Of a stretch of 64,000 bases of DNA, positions 60,695 to 64,000 are shown piece by piece. The stretch comes from Nigerium sp. Its GTDB lineage: Bacteria > Actinomycetota > Actinomycetes > Propionibacteriales > Propionibacteriaceae. Under the pieces are notes generated by a model, which searched no databases, was not told the DNA's origin, and was given only the letters and a program-made list of their open reading frames with translations. Numbering within the stretch: position 1 is the stretch's first letter; each line of letters starts with the position of its first letter. Location of the stretch: the NCBI GenBank assembly GCA_016711325.1, contig JADJTH010000009.1, positions 124,001-188,000 of the forward strand. Reading direction: 5' to 3'. The position numbers and the translations under genes are program-made.

Positions 60695-60782
60695 GGCCGC
60701 CGCGCACCTGTGGGAGGCTCAGATGGCGGCGACTTGTGGCCCCCAGTCGGGCCACGAGTTTCCCCTATCTTTCAGGCGGTGA
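60684..60782 (+). pseudogene. truncated HEPN (DUF86) toxin gene remnant
   Basis: A 32-codon frame begins 11 bp inside the MNT gene end, where the partner's start would be expected. Its first residues, MQPEAAAHLWEAQMAA, resemble the N-terminus of DUF86/HEPN proteins (MxPEaxxxLWDaxxAA). Immediately after, the sequence enters the palindromic element (from 60732) and the frame ends within about 16 more codons. The active RxxxxH motif is absent, so no toxin can be made. The resemblance is short (16 residues) and should be treated as suggestive. A deletion fused to the element would explain the structure. Confidence 0.4.
60732..60759. repeat. palindromic element, copy 3 (partial left arm)
   Basis: ACTTGTGGCCC and GGGCCACGAGT pair over 11 bp (one G-U) around a 6-nt loop. 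The right flank continues TTTCCCC, similar to the outer right arm of the other copies, but the left flank does not, so this copy looks truncated on the side of the HEPN remnant. It ends 12 nt before the stop of the phosphatase gene. Confidence 0.6.
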
Positions 60783-61338
60783 CGCCGCCGCCGTCGCCGG
60801 GCCCCGGCGCGAGCGCGGCCAGGCGGGTGAGGATCGCGTCCACGTGGCCGTCGATCAGGCTCGCCGCCGTGGCGGCGGCCTGAGGACCGCGGGCGTACGG
60901 GTCGGGAACGCTGTCGCCGGGATCGGACGTGCGGTGGCGCCACAGGTGCGCGGCCAGGCCGTCGAGGGTGACGTCGGCAGGCGTCGCCGCGAGTTCGCGG
61001 GCGGCGTGGCCGATCACGAACGTCTTGCGCGCGAACGCCGGCCACTCGTCGAGGATGTAGCGCCGATGCTCTGTTGCCATGGCCAGGATCAGATCGGCCT
61101 CGGACGCCAGCTGGCGCGTCAGCTGCCGGGCCCGGTGGGCGGCGATGTCGTCGCCCTCGCGCAGGTGGTGGGCCATCGGCGGGTCGATCGGATACCCGAC
61201 GAGCCCCCTCACGCCGGCCGAGGCGAACTCCACGCCCGAGGGCGCGCGGCGGTTGGCGAGGACGTCGGCATAGGCCGAGCGGCAGATGTTGGCCGTGCAC
61301 ACGAACAGGATGCGGTACGCGCTGCGATCGCCGGTCAC
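60772..61338 (-). CDS. low molecular weight protein-tyrosine phosphatase
   Basis: The 188-aa protein has the P-loop VCTANICRS (Cys14, Arg20), the general-acid Asp in VPDPYARG near 148, and DLILAMATEHRRYILDEWP in between. It removes phosphate from tyrosine. In exopolysaccharide loci such enzymes (Wzb/CpsB-type) reverse BY-kinase autophosphorylation, and a BY-kinase is encoded just beyond the next gene. It is longer than the usual 150 aa because of extra loops and a C-terminal tail. The start overlaps the SGNH gene stop by 4 bp. Confidence 0.93.
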   Translation of the reverse strand: MTGDRSAYRILFVCTANICRSAYADVLANRRAPSGVEFASAGVRGLVGYPIDPPMAHHLREGDDIAAHRARQLTRQLASEADLILAMATEHRRYILDEWPAFARKTFVIGHAARELAATPADVTLDGLAAHLWRHRTSDPGDSVPDPYARGPQAAATAASLIDGHVDAILTRLAALAPGPGDGGGVTA

Positions 61339-62093
61339 GGGATCGCCTTGGCGGACGGCATCTTCTCGACGACGACGCGGGCGATGTCGGCCTGCGCCCG
61401 CGCGGACAGGTCGCGCCCATCGCCGAGGCCTGGCTGTCCCACGTCGATCATCGTGCCGCCCGCGGCCTCGACGCCCGTGGTGATGGCGCGCTTGTGGAGC
61501 GTCAGCCAGAAGGCGGCCTGCTTCTCGCCGGTCACCGGCGACAGGGCGACCAATGTGGCGTCCGGCAACGCCTTACGCAGGGCCGCGAAGTAGGAGGGGG
61601 CGGCCGGATCGAGCGAGTAGTCGCCGTCGGCCGTGCCGCCGAAGGTCACGACGATGTCGGGCGATTCCTTCGTGATCAGCTTGATCGAGCCCTCGAAATT
61701 GGCGCAGATCTCGAACCCGCAGCTACGCGGGCCGCGGATGAACCCGCGTCCGGGCGCCGACAGGTTGACGACCTTTCCCCAGCCGAGACCCTCGGACGCC
61801 GGCCCGACCCAGGTGGTGGACGGGTCGCCCACGGAGAAAGAGTCACCCATGATGACGACGGTGGGCGCGGGGACGGTGGGCGCCGCCGTGGACCCGGCCA
61901 GACCGGGGTTCGTCCCGGCGGTCGGATCGCCGCTCGGGCTCGATTCGGACGCCGTCTGCGTAGGCGAGGGGGCCGCGACGGTCGCGCTCCCGCGGTGTTG
62001 CAGCAGGGCCGCGCCACTGAGCACCAAGGCCAGGAGTGCCAGGGCGATGAGCCCCAGGATGCTCAGTTTTTCCCCGTCAGGGTTGCGGCTCAT
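61335..62093 (-). CDS. SGNH/GDSL-hydrolase-like secreted or anchored protein
   Basis: A 252-aa protein with a basic N-terminus, a membrane segment (about 10-32, LSILGLIALALLALVLSGAA) and a Ser/Thr/Pro-rich spacer to about 75. The SGNH block GDSFSVGDP near residue 83 contains the nucleophile Ser, and IVVTFGGTADGDYSL matches block III (Gly/Asn region, with Thr in place of Asn). The usual C-terminal DxxH pair is not obvious; LSARAQADIARVV occupies its position. It may deacetylate or acylate cell-surface sugars, or may be a non-catalytic binder. It is co-transcribed with the phosphatase gene. Confidence 0.75.
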   Translation of the reverse strand: MSRNPDGEKLSILGLIALALLALVLSGAALLQHRGSATVAAPSPTQTASESSPSGDPTAGTNPGLAGSTAAPTVPAPTVVIMGDSFSVGDPSTTWVGPASEGLGWGKVVNLSAPGRGFIRGPRSCGFEICANFEGSIKLITKESPDIVVTFGGTADGDYSLDPAAPSYFAALRKALPDATLVALSPVTGEKQAAFWLTLHKRAITTGVEAAGGTMIDVGQPGLGDGRDLSARAQADIARVVVEKMPSAKAIP

Positions 62094-62192
62094 GGATTCT
62101 CGGCTCTCGTGGTCGGGCGCGGACGTCCGCTAGTCTATGCACGATCGCTTGGCGGCTCGCGCGCCACAGACCCCCCTCGGCAGTCGCCCCAC

Positions 62193-62215
62193 GGATCCTT
62201 CGCGGGCAAGGGTCC
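62193..62215 (+). promoter_or_regulatory. hairpin in the BY-kinase leader
   Basis: GGATCCTT and AAGGGTCC pair over 8 bp (one G-U) with a 7-nt loop, ending 17 nt before the start codon, in a roughly 90-nt leader if TAGTCT at about 62131 is the -10. It could mask or anchor the ribosome-binding site. Confidence 0.35.
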
Positions 62216-62232
62216 ATGCCCTGAGGAAGCTG

Positions 62233-63594
62233 ATGGAGCTCCAGCAATACTTACAGATCCTTCGACGTTACTGGCGGAGCACGCTCGCCACCCTGCTGAC
62301 CTGCATCGTGCTCGCCGCGAGCTACACGCTCCTGCAGCCCCCCACCTACACGGCCACCTCGTCGGTGTTCCTCACCGTCGAGAGCGGCGGCACGGCGGGC
62401 GAACTGTCGCAGGGCGCCACCTATGCCGAGCGCACGGTCACCTCGTACGTGAAGGTCGCCACCACCGCGGTGGTGTTGCAGCCCGTCATCGACGAGCTGA
62501 GCTTGGACCTGACACCGGAACAGCTCGCACGAAAGCTCACGGTGACCTCGCCGACATCGACGCAGATCATCACCGTGACGGCGTCCGATGACTCCCCCAC
62601 GCAAGCCGCCGCGCTCTCGAACGCGGTCTCGCAGAAGCTGCTGGCCGCGGTCGACGAACTCGCGCCGGCCGGCCCCGGCGGCGCGCGCCTGGTGAGCGCC
62701 ACCGTCATCGACAGCGCCGCCGCCCCCGCGTCGCCCGCGTCCCCGCGTCCGACCGTCAATCTTGCGCTGGGCGGCCTGCTGGGACTGTTGCTCGGTGCCG
62801 GGCAGGCCATCCTCCGCAGCACGCTCGACACGCGGATCCGCACCTCCGACGACCTCGAAGAGGTCACCGACGCGCCGATTCTCGCCTCCATCGGCCGGAT
62901 TGAGGTCAACGCTCAACGCGCCAGCGTCCCCGGGAACGCGAATTGGGCGAACGCCGAAGCCTATCGCCGCCTGCGCACCAACGTGGGCTTCGTGGGCCTG
63001 GGCGGTGAACGCCGCTCGTCCATCGTGGTCACGTCGTCGGTGTCCGAAGAGGGCAAGACCCAGACCGCGATCAACCTGGCGCGCGTGCTCGCGCACGCCG
63101 GCGATTCGGTCCTGCTCGTGGACGCCGACCTCCGCCGCCCGCAGGTGGCACGGCGGATTGGGCTCGACGGCGACCTGGGGCTGTCCGATGTGCTCACCGG
63201 CCACGCGACCCTGGACGAGCTGACCATCGACATCGCGGCGGGCCATCTGGCGGTCCTGCCGGCGGGTGTCGTCCCGCCGAACCCATCGGAGCTGCTCGGG
63301 TCGCGGGCGATGGCGCAGCTCATCGAGGCGGCCGAGCGCAAGTACGACTACGTGCTGTTCGACACCCCTCCCCTGCTGCCGGTGACGGACGCCGTGGTGC
63401 TTGCCGCGCAGACCGGTGGCGCGATCGTGGTTGCCCGGTCGGGCATCATCCGCAAGCCGCTGCTGGAGCGCGCGCTCGAGATCCTGGACGCCGGCGACGT
63501 CACCATGCTCGGCCTGGTGCTGAACGACGTGGTGCACGGCAAGTCGTCTCCCTACGGCTCGTACTACGAGTCCTACGTGTCGTCGCACGCCTAG
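62233..63594 (+). CDS. polysaccharide chain-length determinant / BY-kinase (Wzz-Wzc-like)
   Basis: The 453-aa protein joins a Wzz-type region (helices at about 15-40 and 175-197 around an extracytoplasmic part) with a cytoplasmic tyrosine kinase. Walker A' is TSSVSEEGKTQTAINLARVL near 268, Walker A/B-type LLVDADLRRPQVARR lies near 295, and FDTPPLLPVTDAVVLA follows near 375. The end, SPYGSYYESYVSSH, is the tyrosine cluster that is autophosphorylated. It controls capsule or exopolysaccharide chain length. Start chosen at ATG 62233 with AGGAAG 5 nt upstream; the longer frame is spurious. The phosphatase gene nearby on the other strand is its natural counterpart. Confidence 0.94.
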   Translation: MELQQYLQILRRYWRSTLATLLTCIVLAASYTLLQPPTYTATSSVFLTVESGGTAGELSQGATYAERTVTSYVKVATTAVVLQPVIDELSLDLTPEQLARKLTVTSPTSTQIITVTASDDSPTQAAALSNAVSQKLLAAVDELAPAGPGGARLVSATVIDSAAAPASPASPRPTVNLALGGLLGLLLGAGQAILRSTLDTRIRTSDDLEEVTDAPILASIGRIEVNAQRASVPGNANWANAEAYRRLRTNVGFVGLGGERRSSIVVTSSVSEEGKTQTAINLARVLAHAGDSVLLVDADLRRPQVARRIGLDGDLGLSDVLTGHATLDELTIDIAAGHLAVLPAGVVPPNPSELLGSRAMAQLIEAAERKYDYVLFDTPPLLPVTDAVVLAAQTGGAIVVARSGIIRKPLLERALEILDAGDVTMLGLVLNDVVHGKSSPYGSYYESYVSSHA

Positions 63595-63633
63595 CTCGAT
63601 GCCGACCGAGGTAGGCCGGGTGCCGACGGTAGG

Positions 63634-63639
63634 TACCCT
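63634..63639 (+). promoter_or_regulatory. candidate -10 element of the LysR-type binding protein gene
   Basis: TACCCT ends 8 nt before the ATG; no ribosome-binding site is visible, as in other probable leaderless genes here. Confidence 0.35.
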
Positions 63640-63647
63640 TGCCGTCC

Positions 63648-64000
63648 ATGAGCGACCACGAGGCTGACAGGACGCCCGACGCGCGGCCGGTGCTGCGCGT
63701 GGGGTTCGTGCCGGGCGTGACGCTGCGCAAGTGGCGGACCATCTGGCAGGAGCGCTTCCGGCAGGTGGCGCTCGATGTCGTCGAGGTCGGCGAGGCCGAT
63801 CAGCGGCGCGTCCTGGACGCCGGCGAAGTCGACCTGTGTTTCGTCCGCCTGCCGCTCGAGGGGGCCGGGCTGCACCTGATCCCGCTGTACGACGAGGTTC
63901 CGGTGGCGTGGTCGTCCACGGACCACCCGATCGCCGCGGTCGAGTCGGTCACGCTCGCCGATCTCGCCGGCGAGGTGCTGCTCACCGAGGTCACCCCGGA
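63648..64000 (+). CDS. LysR-type substrate-binding domain protein without helix-turn-helix (3' end cut)
   Basis: The visible 117 codons begin MSDHEADRTPDARPVLRVGF, then VPGVTLRKWRTIWQERF, VDLCFVRLPLEGAGLHLIPL and YDEVPVAWSSTDHPIAAVES. This is the type 2 periplasmic-binding-like fold of LysR regulators (GVDLAFVRLP and DEPxVxALPxDHPLA). No DNA-binding helix-turn-helix precedes it, and the start is an ATG just after the promoter. Such stand-alone effector-binding proteins may partner or antagonise a LysR regulator. The C-terminal part lies beyond the window. Confidence 0.85.
   Translation, partial: MSDHEADRTPDARPVLRVGFVPGVTLRKWRTIWQERFRQVALDVVEVGEADQRRVLDAGEVDLCFVRLPLEGAGLHLIPLYDEVPVAWSSTDHPIAAVESVTLADLAGEVLLTEVTP

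Overview
This is a high-GC actinobacterial chromosome segment with about 62 protein genes, no RNA genes and no recognisable insertion sequences, prophage or CRISPR. Mycothiol-linked enzymes (a maleylpyruvate-isomerase-type protein and a PIG-L deacetylase), a short-tailed RNase E, PerM/DUF6350, DUF3017, DUF5997 and PspC-type sensor kinases place it in the Actinomycetes. A complete Na+-translocating methylmalonyl-CoA decarboxylase set plus sucCD fits a propionate-forming or propionate-handling member of the Propionibacteriaceae. The family assignment is inference; the phylum is not in doubt.

Layout. 1-10.6 kb (minus strand): SpoU methyltransferase (cut by the left edge), MDMPI protein, GpgP-like phosphatase, rsfS, nadD, a 49-aa membrane protein, proA, a double GNAT, proB, obg, glycerate kinase, an S4 protein, rpmA and rplU. 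This is the familiar actinobacterial proAB-obg-ribosomal neighbourhood, broken by nadE on the opposite strand. 13-19 kb: HAD hydrolase, truncated haemoglobin, PIG-L deacetylase, DUF445 and rne. 19.6-23.5 kb: a solitary PTS IIBCA permease and an acyl-CoA synthetase with a palindrome in its promoter. 23.6-28.3 kb: DUF3017-folD-purH-purN-perM. 28.4-37.5 kb: PknH-like sensor protein, sucCD, an M23 peptidase, pcrA, a phospholipase-D-like protein and a YeaQ/GlsB protein. 37.6-41.4 kb: envelope-stress cluster with a NarL regulator, PspC-kinase, PspC effectors and a small membrane protein. 41.5-49.5 kb: guaA, then a beta-oxidation locus (MaoC, two-domain FabG, thiolase; divergent TetR and acyl-CoA oxidase) whose order resembles mycobacterial htdX-fabG4-fadA2/fadE5. 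49.5-55.7 kb: Nnr repair enzyme, M20 amidohydrolase, then mmdADCB. 55.9-60.8 kb: DUF456, AI-2E-type permease, ABC-F ATPase, GNAT, DUF5997, MNT nucleotidyltransferase. 60.8 kb to the end: phosphotyrosine phosphatase, SGNH-like protein, BY-kinase and a LysR-type ligand-binding protein, which looks like the edge of a polysaccharide locus.

How parts may work together. sucCD and the Mmd pump share the succinyl-CoA/methylmalonyl-CoA/propionyl-CoA branch, so CO2 release could be coupled to Na+ export. The beta-oxidation enzymes and acyl-CoA synthetase could feed acyl-CoAs to the same pool. The PspC kinase/regulator pair probably controls the PspC genes transcribed away from it. The BY-kinase and the phosphatase are a natural antagonistic pair for exopolysaccharide chain-length control.

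Most unusual signals: (1) the heptamer GGCGTCC/GGACGCC is strongly over-represented on both strands, inside and outside genes; (2) a three-copy family of intergenic palindromes with a GTGGCCC-N6-GGGCCAC core; (3) one of these sits exactly where a HEPN toxin gene next to the MNT gene appears to have been cut down to its first codons; (4) a repeated leaderless-promoter layout, with a TAnnnT hexamer 6-8 nt before the start codon. Counts were made by eye and should be recomputed.
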